A stretch of DNA of 64,000 nucleotides, from the NCBI RefSeq assembly GCF_000425445.1, contig NZ_AUDL01000014.1, positions 1-64,000 of the forward strand, in the 5' to 3' direction. Position numbers and translations under genes: made by a program. This DNA comes from Flavobacterium denitrificans DSM 15936 (GTDB lineage Bacteria; Bacteroidota; Bacteroidia; Flavobacteriales; Flavobacteriaceae). This document shows positions 1-10,268 of the stretch, one piece after another; within the stretch, counting starts at the first letter, position 1; the number at the start of each line of letters is the position of its first letter. A model generated the notes under the pieces. It searched no databases. It was not told the DNA's origin and was given only the letters and a program-made list of their open reading frames with translations.

Positions 1-3000
1 TCTCCTGAGCAGATCGTTGCATTCGTTACCACATCAGCCTGTTTTGGAGTAACCGTCACATTTACAGCAGTTCTCGCGCTCTCGCATCCACTCGTTGTCT
101 GGCTTACATAATAAGTTCCTACAGACAATGTTTCTGTGCCTGCATATGCTGTGCTAGCTGAATTGGAACTATACCATTTGATTCCTGTTCCTGAAGGTGA
201 TAGATCACCAACTGTTTTTGCATCAACTGAACAGAATGTCTGGTCTGAAGCTGTCGGAGCTGAAGGAATAGTATTTACAGTCACATTCAACGCTGTTGAA
301 GATGCACTATAGCAACCAGAAGCATTTGAAACCTGAACACTGTAGCTTCCTGAATTTGAAACTGTAATTGATTGGGTAGTTGCCCCATTAGACCATAAAT
401 ATCCTATTCCGCTGGTTGAAGTTAAAACTACGCTTCCACCTGTACAAAATATTGTTGAACCTCCAGCATTAATTGACGGTGTAACTGGTGTCGGATTTAC
501 TGTAACCGAAACCAACGTCCTTGTACTTTCACAATTATTAACTGTTTGACTTACGTAATAATTATTTGAAGATAAAATCTCATTTCCCGTATATTGTGTT
601 CCTCCTGTACTTGCAGTATACCATTTTAAATTTGTACCTGAAGTAACAGTTAAATCACTTACTTTTTTACCATCTGCAGAACAGAATGTCAGAGATGATG
701 CAGTTGGTGAAGATGTACTATTTACTGTAACTACAACCAAAGTTCTTGAACTTTCACAACCATTTACTGTTTGCGAAACATAATAATTGTTTGACGATAA
801 AGTCTCATTTCCTGCATATTGTGTCCCACCTGTGCTCGCATTATACCATTTTAAACCTGTTCCAGTTGCACTTAAATCGCTTACTTTTTTAGCATCTGGT
901 AAACAAAATGATTGTGCTGAAGCTATCGGTGCCGCTGTATTATTTACCGTAACTGTGACCGTAGTCCTTGTACTCTCTCCACAACTATTAGATTGGCTTA
1001 CATAATAATTTCCTGATGAAAGCATTTCCGATCCAGTATAAAGTGTTCCGCCAGTTAATTGATTATACCATTTTAAATTTGTTCCAACAGCTATTAAATC
1101 ATTTACTGTTTTCGAATCTGTTCCACAAAAAGTCTGAGATGACGCTGTTGGTGCAGATGGAACATTGTTTATTGTTACCGCAACCAATGTTCTTGCACTT
1201 TCTGGACAACTGCCAGCTGTTTGAGTTACATAATAATTTCTTGTAACTAAGGTTTCAGTTCCTACATATTGCGTTCCTCCTGTTGACTGATTATACCATT
1301 TCAAATTGGTACCAGAAACTACTAAATCACTTATTTTTTTATTTTCAACAAAACAAAATGTTTGTGCCGAAGCAACTGGCGCAGATGAGTTGCTTACTGT
1401 TACTTGCACTGCAGTTCTAGAACTTTCGCATCCATTTGTTCCAGTTTGGCTAACATAATAAGTTCCTGCTGCCAATGTAGCAGTTGCTGCATATTGTGTT
1501 CCATTTGTTAAAGCGTTGTACCATTTTAAATTTGTTCCTGTCGCTACCAAATCACTTATTTTTTTATTTTCAGAAGCACAAAATGATTGAGGGGTAGGTG
1601 CTGTTGGTACGGCTGGTTTCAAGGTAACAACAACTGAATCAGAAACTTCACTTATACATCCAGAACTATTTACCCTTCTAACTGAGTAGGTTCCATCCGT
1701 AGTTACAGTAATATCTTTAGTAGTTTCTCCAGTAGACCATAACCAACTTCCAGAGTTACCTGATGATCTCAAAATAACAGATGTAGAAGAACAAGCTGTT
1801 GCTGAGCCACTTTGGAAGCTGATTGAAGGTTTGCCTGATGGCTGAACGACATTAACTGAAACTGATTTTATAGCTGTGCATCCTTCTGCCGAAACTGCTT
1901 TTATATAATACGTTCCACTTGCGACAGAAGTTGGAGTAACCACTGCCGATGTAGCGGCTGAATTTGTCCAGTATGAAAAAGTTAAATTATTACTGCTTCC
2001 CGCTGTAACCGAAGCTGCTGTCAAATCGCCAGAAACACAAGCAGTAAAAGCATTAGTCACGAGGGTAACCACAGGTTTTGGATTTACTGCAGCACTAGCC
2101 GAATTATTTGCAGTGTTTGAATCTATTGAAGCAGGCAATGTTGCCGTATTAGTATAATTTCCAGATGATTTTACTGTTGCATTAATTTTTAATGTTACAG
2201 ATGTTTGTGCATCTACGTCACCAATACTCCACGTACCAGTTGATGAATCGTAAACTCCAACAGAAGGTGATGAACTTACATAAGTATAACCTGATGGAAG
2301 TAAATCATTAACAGAAACTCCCGAAACATTGTTTCCTCCTAGGTTACTAACTCTTACAGTAAATTCAACATTTGATCCAATACATGGCGTTGCATTATCA
2401 ACTGTTTTAGTAATTCCTAAATCGGTACACAAAATAACGTTAACTGGCTTTGATTGCGTTTGAGCCCCACAAGCCAAAGTAGAGGACACTGTATAGTTCC
2501 CCGTTTTTGTAGCCGTATAAGTTGATGAGTTTGCGCCACTTATTGCTGTTCCGTTAAAATACCATTGATAGGGATCAAAAGTGGGTGGAGTCGTAAGTTC
2601 TGCTGTATTGTTGGTGCAACCTCCACCTGCAATATAAGTTAAAGTTGGTTCATCTGGCTGAGCTGCAAAATTTGAGAAAAAACCCGCCATCGAGAATCCG
2701 CCTCCTTGCTGTACAATTGATACGGTCATTTTACTCTCACTTGAAATCGACAGAACATTTGGACTTCCAATTTGTGTATCTTCAAAATTTATAATATACC
2801 AACCAGTGCTTCCTAATTGGTGTCTTGCAGCAACACCGTTTCTAGTTTCAATATTGGTTCCATTAACCATTACGGCATCATCTTTACTTCTCAAAAGTAT
2901 GTATCCAAAGTAGGGTAATGTACCCGTGCCATAATTTCTAAATTTTGCCGTTTCTATGAAATTAGATCCACCACACTCCGACACTGGAGCAATAGTCGAA

Positions 3001-4025
3001 ATATCAACTTCACAAGATTGAGCAGTTCCTGAATATACTACAACTCTCTTATCTGCAGCAACACGTGATGCTGAAAATGGCGTATCTAAAGAACCATTAT
3101 TGAAAGTATGAAAACTTCCTGCGGTTGCTAATGTGACATTTGTCGTTCCTACCACAACACCAGTAGTAGAATATGTATTGATTACTAAGTGTGTATCATC
3201 TTTTGTTGCAACAACTGTGGTTTGTTCCGCTTTATTATTTCCTTTTCCTCTTTCGATGAAGTATTCTGTTCCCAAAACTGATTCTGGTGGAATTTGATTA
3301 TAAGCGCTGTCTCCACAACCATCAGGCATATCAATCGCTGCCGCTGTATTCATAACAGCCGGACTAGAAGATTCTACTAAAGTTCCAATTGCCGCCTTAA
3401 ACAAATAACTTTGACCAGCGTTTAAAGTAGTTGTAACAACATTATTGATTTTTACACTCGTATTATCAGCAGTAGCCATAATACTGTAAATAGGGCGCTG
3501 GTCTCCAAACGTACTAAAACTTCCTAAACTTCCATCTCTATAATAACCTACTCTAAAACGAACCCCGAGCCCAGCATCGCCAAAACTAGTCAAGGCTGCA
3601 TTACCCTTCAAATACGCATCATTATTATCTCCTGAATTATCATCAGAAGCAACATTTCGCATATTTACCGATGTAGGCCCTGTACTTTCGACTATTAATC
3701 CGGCACCAGTAAGTACCGTATTCAAGGCATTCATTGGTAGATCTCTTGCGAGAAGTTGAAATCTATAAACCGCAGGCGTTCCTTTTACGGCTGTTAAAGT
3801 GGTCTCTAAAACACCATTGCTCTTAGACAACGTAATTGTTACAGGAGTTTCTGACTTTGTTGCAATTACAATTTCGTTCGATTTACTAAAATACTGCCAA
3901 GGTGCTGGTGCTATATAATGTTTCGTGTAGAACTGAGCAGAAGCACTGGAGCTCGCCAATAATAAAAATGCAATAAAAAATTTTAGCCTAGAAAATCTAG
4001 ACTGACAAAAAGTAGAGTTACGCAT
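1..4025 (-). CDS. Giant secreted Ig-repeat surface protein (adhesin-like), C-terminus beyond window
   Basis: The reading frame stays open from the ATG at 4025 to the window edge, at least 1341 residues. Residues 1-32 form a signal peptide ending ASSSASA-Q. Residues about 35-450 resemble the IgGFc-binding N-terminal domain found in many Bacteroidota surface proteins. About 455-530 is a PKD/Ig-like module with paired cysteines, about 533-640 a DUF11 module (begins LGITKTVDNATP), then two more Ig-like modules. From about residue 800 there are six Ig_7/CHU_C-associated repeats of about 73 residues, each with an FC....K.v.DL opening, a LKWY core and YYVSQT, interrupted by one SprB/PKD-like module near 310-480. 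The repeats also show at DNA level with a period near 219 bp. The probable role is adhesion or gliding-related surface structure. A C-terminal type IX secretion sorting domain is expected to the left but is not visible. Confidence 0.85.
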   Translation of the reverse strand, partial: MRNSTFCQSRFSRLKFFIAFLLLASSSASAQFYTKHYIAPAPWQYFSKSNEIVIATKSETPVTITLSKSNGVLETTLTAVKGTPAVYRFQLLARDLPMNALNTVLTGAGLIVESTGPTSVNMRNVASDDNSGDNNDAYLKGNAALTSFGDAGLGVRFRVGYYRDGSLGSFSTFGDQRPIYSIMATADNTSVKINNVVTTTLNAGQSYLFKAAIGTLVESSSPAVMNTAAAIDMPDGCGDSAYNQIPPESVLGTEYFIERGKGNNKAEQTTVVATKDDTHLVINTYSTTGVVVGTTNVTLATAGSFHTFNNGSLDTPFSASRVAADKRVVVYSGTAQSCEVDISTIAPVSECGGSNFIETAKFRNYGTGTLPYFGYILLRSKDDAVMVNGTNIETRNGVAARHQLGSTGWYIINFEDTQIGSPNVLSISSESKMTVSIVQQGGGFSMAGFFSNFAAQPDEPTLTYIAGGGCTNNTAELTTPPTFDPYQWYFNGTAISGANSSTYTATKTGNYTVSSTLACGAQTQSKPVNVILCTDLGITKTVDNATPCIGSNVEFTVRVSNLGGNNVSGVSVNDLLPSGYTYVSSSPSVGVYDSSTGTWSIGDVDAQTSVTLKINATVKSSGNYTNTATLPASIDSNTANNSASAAVNPKPVVTLVTNAFTACVSGDLTAASVTAGSSNNLTFSYWTNSAATSAVVTPTSVASGTYYIKAVSAEGCTAIKSVSVNVVQPSGKPSISFQSGSATACSSTSVILRSSGNSGSWLWSTGETTKDITVTTDGTYSVRRVNSSGCISEVSDSVVVTLKPAVPTAPTPQSFCASENKKISDLVATGTNLKWYNALTNGTQYAATATLAAGTYYVSQTGTNGCESSRTAVQVTVSNSSAPVASAQTFCFVENKKISDLVVSGTNLKWYNQSTGGTQYVGTETLVTRNYYVTQTAGSCPESARTLVAVTINNVPSAPTASSQTFCGTDSKTVNDLIAVGTNLKWYNQLTGGTLYTGSEMLSSGNYYVSQSNSCGESTRTTVTVTVNNTAAPIASAQSFCLPDAKKVSDLSATGTGLKWYNASTGGTQYAGNETLSSNNYYVSQTVNGCESSRTLVVVTVNSTSSPTASSLTFCSADGKKVSDLTVTSGTNLKWYTASTGGTQYTGNEILSSNNYYVSQTVNNCESTRTLVSVTVNPTPVTPSINAGGSTIFCTGGSVVLTSTSGIGYLWSNGATTQSITVSNSGSYSVQVSNASGCYSASSTALNVTVNTIPSAPTASDQTFCSVDAKTVGDLSPSGTGIKWYSSNSASTAYAGTETLSVGTYYVSQTTSGCESARTAVNVTVTPKQADVVTNATICSG

Positions 4026-5021
4026 ACGCAATTGAGATTTGAGAAGTGCAAATATTGTCAACTGAAAAATCTTCAATGGTTTTCAGCAGATGAGACAGAT
4101 ACGAAAAAAAGGAGAGATTGGATTTTGAATAATAAACAAAATCTTTGATCAGATTTTTATCAAAATCAGAATACATTTGAACCTTTGTAGGCTCAAGAAA
4201 TAAAAATTGATTCATAGGTTTTTGGTAGTTTTGGTGTCGCGAAAGTATATAAACACCTAATAACTAGCCACTTTAGTCGACAAACTACCTATAAAAACGT
4301 TGAACAACACTTTTATTCGGTTAAATTTAGATCAATAAGTCCAAAAAAATAAGTAATTGACAACAAAATAGATGAATTTTCTTAAATAACTACCAATAAT
4401 TCACAAATATCAATCATTTAAAACAAAAACATCAAAATATCTTACAAAACAAACAGTATTTAATGATGCAAATTTCTTTTAACATTTGTTTGCTGTTTAT
4501 TCCTCTAATCACGTATCCATATTTTTTATTTAATTTTTTTTCAACTAGAAAAATTTCCCTGTTCTATTTTTCTGATCAAGAGAAATGCTATTCCTTCTTA
4601 GCGTTAGACAAGTACAAAGAAAAACAAAACAAACAACTGATTACAAATACGTTAACTCATGAAATAAAAACACATAATTGATCTATGATTTTTAAATAAA
4701 GCTTCAATTTATATTTTTCCATAGAAAATTAAGGCAATCTTATATCCCTTTATATAAAAGAAAACTTTGTATTAAATTAATGTTAATCGCTGCGAAATAA
4801 TTAATTCAAAAAATATGCTATGAAACAAATCATGAGATAATGTGTCATTTGTCGATGACAATTATCGACAAAGTGCTTAAGGTGTATTTTATTTCTTACA
4901 ACACTAAAAAGACACACGTAGTGAATTAAAAAATAGACTCTTACAAAAAATGTGTCTTTCTAAAAAGAAAATTTTTCGAATTATACATTAGCAAAAAGCC
5001 TCAAAATTTTGTCTAATATTT
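4026..5021. other. Gene-poor AT-rich intergenic stretch
   Basis: No convincing gene was found. Short frames at 4018-4215 (-, 65 codons) and 4463-4681 (+, 72 codons) lack family resemblance and look like chance. The right-hand part is downstream of queG. It contains arms AAAGACACA (4908-4916) and TGTGTCTTT (4951-4959), which could fold, and a tighter inverted repeat listed separately. The promoter of the surface-protein gene must lie at the left end, perhaps near 4235-4250, but no clean TAnnTTTG element was seen there. Confidence 0.6.
4848..4872. repeat. Perfect 9-bp inverted repeat with 7-nt spacer
   Basis: TTTGTCGAT at 4848-4856 and ATCGACAAA at 4864-4872 are exact reverse complements around GACAATT. 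There is no T-run, so it is not an ordinary terminator. It could be an operator or an RNA hairpin. No adjacent gene explains it. Confidence 0.6.
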
Positions 5022-5948
5022 TTATTTCAAAAAGGAGATATTTCGTTTTAGCCCCTCAAATTTGGTTCTTTTAATTGGGGAATTTTTAAAAACGACACGG
5101 AAAGTTTCCTCTGTAATTTCAGTCCACTCTTTTTTCGAGAAAGAAAGCAAGTCAGGATTAGGATTAAATAACGGTTCTGAATGAGGTTTTGAAAATCGAT
5201 TCCACGGACAAACATCTTGGCAGGTATCACAGCCAAACATCCATTCATCAAATTTCCCCTTCATCTCATTTGGTAGATTTTCTTTTAATTCAATCGTATA
5301 ATATGATATACATTTGCTCCCATCAACAACATATGGCGCTAGAATTGCCTGCGTGGGACAAGCATCAATACATGCCGTACAAGATCCACAATGATCGGTC
5401 ACTTTGTGATCGTATTCTAAATCGAGATCTAAAATCAATTCGGCAATAAAATAAAAAGAGCCCACTTTTTGTGTTATTAAGTTGCTGTTTTTTCCAATCC
5501 AGCCCAGGCCACTTTTTGCTGCCCAAGCTTTGTCTAAAACTGGAGCAGAGTCTACAAAAGCGCGACCTGCAACTTCTCCAATATTTTCTTCAATAGAATG
5601 AATTAACTCTTTTAGTTTTTCTTTTATAACAAAATGATAATCCTGTCCATAGGCGTATTTTGAGATTTTAAAACTATCTTCATTTTGCGATTCCGACGGA
5701 AAATAGTTTAAAAGAAGTGAAATTACACTTTTTGCGTCATCAACAAGCAAGGTAGGATCGAGACGTTTATCAAAATGGTTTTCCATATAGGCCATTTTAC
5801 CGTTATGGTTATTGTTTAACCATTTTTCTAAACGAGGAGCTTCTTCTTCCAAAAATCCAGCTTTTGAAATTCCACACGAAAGAAAACCAAGCCTTTTGGC
5901 TTCGTCTTTTATAAATTTTGAATATGTTTCTTTCGAATTAATGCTCAT
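5022..5948 (-). CDS. queG: Epoxyqueuosine reductase QueG
   Basis: This is the cobalamin-dependent iron-sulfur enzyme that reduces epoxyqueuosine to queuosine at tRNA position 34 in the cytosol, the last step of queuosine synthesis. The 308 residues match the usual short bacterial form. Visible features are the [20 protein letters not shown] segment near residue 132, which carries the proposed catalytic aspartate. Two [4Fe-4S] motifs follow, [12 protein letters not shown] (about 187-198) and [11 protein letters not shown] (about 238-248). The start ATG overlaps the stop of the upstream P450 gene by 4 nt, so the two are translationally coupled. The queuosine-precursor transporter gene at 54988 in this window belongs to the same pathway. 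Confidence 0.95.
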   Translation of the reverse strand: MSINSKETYSKFIKDEAKRLGFLSCGISKAGFLEEEAPRLEKWLNNNHNGKMAYMENHFDKRLDPTLLVDDAKSVISLLLNYFPSESQNEDSFKISKYAYGQDYHFVIKEKLKELIHSIEENIGEVAGRAFVDSAPVLDKAWAAKSGLGWIGKNSNLITQKVGSFYFIAELILDLDLEYDHKVTDHCGSCTACIDACPTQAILAPYVVDGSKCISYYTIELKENLPNEMKGKFDEWMFGCDTCQDVCPWNRFSKPHSEPLFNPNPDLLSFSKKEWTEITEETFRVVFKNSPIKRTKFEGLKRNISFLK

Positions 5949-7291
5949 CTTTTAGAAAATGAAACTTCTACATTCACAGGCTTTAAAGTCACTAACGGAT
6001 TAAATTCGACTTTATCGGTATTTGATTTTACAATATAGCGTTTTACAATCTGCGAAATAGCTAAGCACATTTCGTAAATAGCAAATCCTGCTCCAATACA
6101 CATTCTTGGCCCCGCTCCAAAAGGATAAAAATACTGCATTGATTGCTTCTTCTGCTCTCCCAAAAATCGTTCAGGAATAAACGCATCTGGATTTTCCCAA
6201 TACTTCGGATTTCGGTGCAATTCATAAAACGAAACCCCAATCAAAGTTCCCTTTTTTATTTTATATGAACCTACTATATCATCTTCAACATTTTGTCTAT
6301 CTGTTATCCACGCCGGAGAATATAATCGCATCGACTCATTCAAAACGGCATTTAAATATACCATCTTTTGAAGTTGCTCAATAATATTATCAGTTTGTGA
6401 TTCAATTTCAGCAATCTCATCAAAAACCTTTTGTTGCACCTCTGGATATCTTCCTAAAAAATGAAGTGTAAAGGTTAAGGCATTAGCAGTTGTTTCGTGT
6501 CCAGCTATAAATAATACTTTTATCTCGTCAATCAATTGTTCCATAGACATACTCTCTCCGTTATCTTCATAACGAGTTTCCATTAGCATATTAAGCAAAT
6601 CATTAAAATCATCATTTGAAGAATTCCTTTCCTCGATAATTTCCTGTATAATTCGATTGTTCTCTTGCGCTAATTTTAAATGCGTTTTGACTTGACCACT
6701 TAAAGAAAACCACAAAGCTTTATGGGGAAGCCTAATCTCTTTGACTAAAAACTTTTGAACTTCTTCGATAATAAATTTTATTCTATGCAGTTTTTCTTCA
6801 GAAATGGAAAACTCAAATAATGATTTTGCTACAAAATTAAATGCGAGTTGGCTCATAGCCGGAAAGGCATTGACAACTTCATTTTCTTTCAAATTAATGA
6901 TTTCAGCACTAATTGCCTTATTCATATTTTCTACAAGCATGTTCATTTTCTGTTTATGAAATGCAGGCTGAATAAGTCTTCTTTGTTTCAACCAAAAATC
7001 ACCATCACTAGTTAAAAGCCCTTTTCCTAAATACTTAGAAAGATAAAATGACTGGAACTTTGACTTATGATAATTCTTCTGATTTTTAACTAAAATGTAC
7101 TGCACAATCTCATTATCACGAGACAAAATCAAATGCTTAGAAAAACCAATCTTCAAAGAAAATGAATCGCCTAACTTATCAAAATATCTTTTATGAAACG
7201 GTATAGGATTTTTTCGAACTCCTTCCGAATCTAAAAAGAATCTAAATATTGATAATTGATTAGGATAATTATATTTTTTGCCAACAGACAT
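5945..7291 (-). CDS. Cytochrome P450
   Basis: A heme-thiolate monooxygenase of 448 residues. The I-helix oxygen-activation motif AGHETTANA is near residue 256, the K-helix ExxR motif (NESMRLYSP) near 315, and the heme-binding loop [10 protein letters not shown], with the cysteine ligand, near 390-400. The sequence resembles the CYP102/CYP4-like soluble bacterial class with no fused reductase, so separate ferredoxin or flavodoxin partners are needed. The substrate cannot be told from sequence. The gene starts 9 nt after ruvB and overlaps queG by 4 nt, suggesting one ruvB-P450-queG transcript. Confidence 0.93.
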   Translation of the reverse strand: MSVGKKYNYPNQLSIFRFFLDSEGVRKNPIPFHKRYFDKLGDSFSLKIGFSKHLILSRDNEIVQYILVKNQKNYHKSKFQSFYLSKYLGKGLLTSDGDFWLKQRRLIQPAFHKQKMNMLVENMNKAISAEIINLKENEVVNAFPAMSQLAFNFVAKSLFEFSISEEKLHRIKFIIEEVQKFLVKEIRLPHKALWFSLSGQVKTHLKLAQENNRIIQEIIEERNSSNDDFNDLLNMLMETRYEDNGESMSMEQLIDEIKVLFIAGHETTANALTFTLHFLGRYPEVQQKVFDEIAEIESQTDNIIEQLQKMVYLNAVLNESMRLYSPAWITDRQNVEDDIVGSYKIKKGTLIGVSFYELHRNPKYWENPDAFIPERFLGEQKKQSMQYFYPFGAGPRMCIGAGFAIYEMCLAISQIVKRYIVKSNTDKVEFNPLVTLKPVNVEVSFSKR

Positions 7292-7300
7292 AAAAAGAAA

Positions 7301-8326
7301 TTAAAATAAACCTCCTTGGATATTATTTGTATTTATTTTTCCAAGATGCTTATATGCTTTATCAGTCACTTCTCTACCTCTAGGTGTACGCATGATAAAT
7401 CCTTCTTGAATTAAAAAAGGCTCATAGACTTCCTCAATAGTTTCACTACTTTCAGAAACTGCTGTTGCCAAAGTTGAAAGTCCAACCGGACCTCCTTTAA
7501 ATTTATTGATAATAGTCAGTAAGATTTTATTATCCATTTCATCTAGTCCATGCGCATCTACATTTAATGCTTTTAAAGCATAACGTGAAATTTCTAAATC
7601 AATTCTTCCGTTTCCTTTTATCTGAGCAAAATCACGAACACGCCTTAATAATGCATTTGCAATACGAGGTGTTCCTCGACTGCGCCCAGCAATTTCAATT
7701 GCAGCTTCAAGATCGATTGGCATTTTTAAAATAGATGCACTGCGTTCAACAATCGTTGTCAAAAGTTCTGTAGTATAATATTGCAAACGGGATGAAATCC
7801 CGAAACGTGCTCTCATCGGAGCAGTTAATAATCCTGAACGAGTTGTTGCACCTATCAATGTAAATGGATTCAAATTAATCTGAACTGTTCTAGCATTCGG
7901 ACCAGATTCTATCATAATATCGATTTTGAAATCCTCCATTGCAGAATATAAATATTCCTCAACAACAGGACTCAATCTATGAATCTCATCAATGAATAAA
8001 ACATCCCTTTCGTCTAAATTAGTCAATAATCCAGCTAAATCACCAGGCTTGTCTAATACAGGTCCAGAGGTTATTTTAATTCCCACTTGAAGTTCGTTAG
8101 CCAAGATATTTGCCAGAGTAGTTTTACCAAGCCCCGGAGGACCATGAAAAAGAGCATGGTCAAGTGCTTCACCACGCTGATTTGCTGCCGCAACAAAAAC
8201 TTTTAAGTTTTCCAAAACCTGATCTTGCCCAGCAAAATCATCAAATGACAACGGACGCAATCTTTTTTCAAGATCTAATTCTTCTGAGTTATATCCTTTA
8301 GTAGTAGGATCTAGATTTTCATTCAT
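7301..8326 (-). CDS. ruvB: Holliday junction branch migration ATPase RuvB
   Basis: RuvB is the hexameric AAA+ motor that works with RuvA to drive branch migration in recombinational repair. The 341 residues are standard length. Walker [10 protein letters not shown] lies near residue 63, Walker [11 protein letters not shown] near 113, sensor 1 in [11 protein letters not shown], and an arginine-finger region in [11 protein letters not shown]. The C-terminal winged helix ends with [16 protein letters not shown]. The start [11 protein letters not shown] is the usual one for flavobacterial RuvB. A perfect -7 element (8331-8338) lies only 4 nt upstream of the ATG, so the mRNA may be nearly leaderless. 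It is the first gene of the ruvB-P450-queG group. Confidence 0.97.
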   Translation of the reverse strand: MNENLDPTTKGYNSEELDLEKRLRPLSFDDFAGQDQVLENLKVFVAAANQRGEALDHALFHGPPGLGKTTLANILANELQVGIKITSGPVLDKPGDLAGLLTNLDERDVLFIDEIHRLSPVVEEYLYSAMEDFKIDIMIESGPNARTVQINLNPFTLIGATTRSGLLTAPMRARFGISSRLQYYTTELLTTIVERSASILKMPIDLEAAIEIAGRSRGTPRIANALLRRVRDFAQIKGNGRIDLEISRYALKALNVDAHGLDEMDNKILLTIINKFKGGPVGLSTLATAVSESSETIEEVYEPFLIQEGFIMRTPRGREVTDKAYKHLGKINTNNIQGGLF

Positions 8327-8330
8327 CCTA

Positions 8331-8338
8331 CAAAGATA
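8331..8338 (-). promoter_or_regulatory. -7 element of the ruvB promoter (TATCTTTG)
   Basis: A perfect TAnnTTTG match on the minus strand, followed after 4 nt by the ruvB start codon. The -33 region is weaker (TTTA about 19 nt upstream). It lies between the terminator of the respiratory operon and ruvB, where a promoter is expected. Confidence 0.6.
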
Positions 8339-8394
8339 GAGAAAGTAATCAGTTTGTAAAACAGCAAAATTGAACGTTTAAAATTTTAACTAAC

Positions 8395-8425
8395 AAAAAA
8401 AGACTATCATTTCTGATAGTCTTTT
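8395..8425 (-). terminator. Terminator of the act-cox operon
   Basis: AAAAGACTATCA (8398-8409) pairs perfectly with TGATAGTCTTTT (8414-8425) around a 4-nt loop. On the minus strand a run of seven T follows. It sits 9 nt after the coxA stop. Confidence 0.9.
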
Positions 8426-8433
8426 AATTATTT

Positions 8434-10236
8434 TTAGTGGTGTAAAACTTCTTCACCTTCCTTCATTGGTACATTTTGAGGAACAAAATCTACATCGTGA
8501 TTTGGGTTACTATAGTCATACGGCCAACGATATACATGAGGAATTTCACCTGGCCAGTTACCGTGGATATGCTCAACTGGAGTAGTCCACTCTAAAGTTG
8601 TAGATTTCCATGGATTCTGAACTGCTTTCTTACCGTAGAAAATACTGCTAAAGAAATTGTATAAGAATACTAATTGGAATGCACCTCCTACAAGAGCAAA
8701 TGTTGTAATTAAAACATTCACATTTTGTAAATCATCAAATAATGGGAAGTTTGTGTTTGTATAATAACGTCTTGGTAAACCAGCTAATCCAATAAAGTGC
8801 ATTGGGAAGAAAACTCCATAAGCACAAACTGCAGTTACCCAGAAGTGAATATAACCTAAGTTTTTGTTCAACATTCTTCCGTACATTTTAGGGAACCAGT
8901 GGTAAATACCAGCAAACATTCCGTAAAGAGCAGAGATACCCATTACTAAGTGAAAGTGAGCAATTACGAAGTAAGTATCATGAACGTTGATATCCAAAGT
9001 ACTATCTCCTAAAATGATTCCAGTTAAACCTCCAGTGATGAAAGTAGAAACCATTCCAATAGAGAATAACATTGCAGGGTTAAATTGTAAGTTACCTTTC
9101 CATAAAGTAGTAATCCAGTTAAATGCTTTTACAGCAGATGGAATTGCAATCAATAAAGTTGTAAAAGTAAATACAGATCCTAAGAAAGGATTCATACCAG
9201 AGATAAACATGTGGTGACCCCAAACAATAGTTGATAAAAATGCAATTGCAAGAACTGACATAATCATCGCTCTGTAACCAAAGATTGGTTTACGAGAGTT
9301 TGTAGCCATAATTTCAGATACAAGACCCATTGCAGGCAAGATTACGATGTAAACCTCAGGGTGTCCTAAGAACCAGAATAAGTGCTCAAACAATACCGGA
9401 GAACCTCCTTGGTAATGTAAAACCTCTCCAGCGATATAAATATCAGATAAGAAGAATGAAGTACCAAAACTTCTATCGAAAATCAACAATAAAGCTGCAG
9501 ATAATAATACTGGAAACGAAATAACACCAATAATAGCTGTTACGAAAAATGTCCAGATTGTAAGAGGAAGTCTAGTCATAGACATTCCTTTAGTTCTTAA
9601 GTTAATAACAGTTACAATGTAATTTAATGATCCCATTAAAGAAGATGCAATAAAGATAGCCATTGAAACCAACCATAAAGTCATACCTGTTCCAGAACCT
9701 GGAATTGCCTGTGGCAATGCACTTAATGGAGGATAAATTGTCCAACCTGCAGATGCTGGTCCAGCTTCAACAAATAAAGAACATAACATTACTACCGCAG
9801 ATAAAAAGAACAACCAGTATGAAATCATATTCATAAATCCAGAAGCCATATCTCGTGCCCCAATCTGAAGTGGAATAAGTAAGTTACTAAAAGTACCACT
9901 TAAACCAGCTGTCAATACGAAAAATACCATAATGGTACCGTGAATCGTAACTAAAGCTAGATAAATATCATTTGCCATTACACCATCAGGTGCAAATTTA
10001 TCTCCTAATAGAACATTAAAGATTTTGAAAGACTCTTCTGGCCAAGCCAATTGCATTCTGAAAAGCAAAGACATTACGATACCAATAATCCCCATAATAA
10101 TACCTGTAATCAAGTATTGTTTAGCAATCATTTTGTGATCAATACTAAAAATATACTTAGTAATGAACGTGTCTTTATGATGATGTTCGTGCTCGTGATC
10201 GTGTCCGTGATCGTGACCGTGCGCTTCTGCTGACAT
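8434..10236 (-). CDS. ctaD: Cytochrome c oxidase subunit I
   Basis: Catalytic heme-copper subunit that reduces O2 and pumps protons in the inner membrane. It has 600 residues with about 12-13 membrane helices. The HPEVY motif near residue 292 carries the CuB histidine and the cross-linked tyrosine. WGHHMF near 338 supplies the other two CuB histidines. HDTYFVIAHFHLV near 415-425 supplies the axial histidines of hemes a3 and a. The extreme N-terminus (residues 5-20) is a histidine-rich metal-binding-like tail, HGHDHGHDHEHEHHH. It is last in the act-cox operon, 32 nt after coxB. In F. johnsoniae the same oxidase forms a supercomplex with alternative complex III. No subunit III gene is present in the window. 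Confidence 0.97.
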   Translation of the reverse strand: MSAEAHGHDHGHDHEHEHHHKDTFITKYIFSIDHKMIAKQYLITGIIMGIIGIVMSLLFRMQLAWPEESFKIFNVLLGDKFAPDGVMANDIYLALVTIHGTIMVFFVLTAGLSGTFSNLLIPLQIGARDMASGFMNMISYWLFFLSAVVMLCSLFVEAGPASAGWTIYPPLSALPQAIPGSGTGMTLWLVSMAIFIASSLMGSLNYIVTVINLRTKGMSMTRLPLTIWTFFVTAIIGVISFPVLLSAALLLIFDRSFGTSFFLSDIYIAGEVLHYQGGSPVLFEHLFWFLGHPEVYIVILPAMGLVSEIMATNSRKPIFGYRAMIMSVLAIAFLSTIVWGHHMFISGMNPFLGSVFTFTTLLIAIPSAVKAFNWITTLWKGNLQFNPAMLFSIGMVSTFITGGLTGIILGDSTLDINVHDTYFVIAHFHLVMGISALYGMFAGIYHWFPKMYGRMLNKNLGYIHFWVTAVCAYGVFFPMHFIGLAGLPRRYYTNTNFPLFDDLQNVNVLITTFALVGGAFQLVFLYNFFSSIFYGKKAVQNPWKSTTLEWTTPVEHIHGNWPGEIPHVYRWPYDYSNPNHDVDFVPQNVPMKEGEEVLHH

Positions 10237-10268
10237 ATATGTGTACTTTAAATTTTCTTAATAATATA

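Noticed and set aside
787-1246. Plus-strand frames opposite the surface protein
   Set aside because: They mirror the repeat array of the minus-strand gene and have no features of their own.
4018-4215. 65-codon frame on the minus strand ending inside the start of the surface-protein gene
   Set aside because: Overlaps the start codon by 8 nt as an upstream leader might, but has no recognisable sequence or promoter; kept only as a remote possibility.
4463-4681. 72-codon frame on the plus strand in the gene-poor region
   Set aside because: Phe/Ile/Lys-rich composition typical of AT-rich noncoding DNA, no promoter or family resemblance.
5945-7291. P450 fused to a reductase
   Set aside because: The frame ends after the heme domain with no flavin or ferredoxin motifs.
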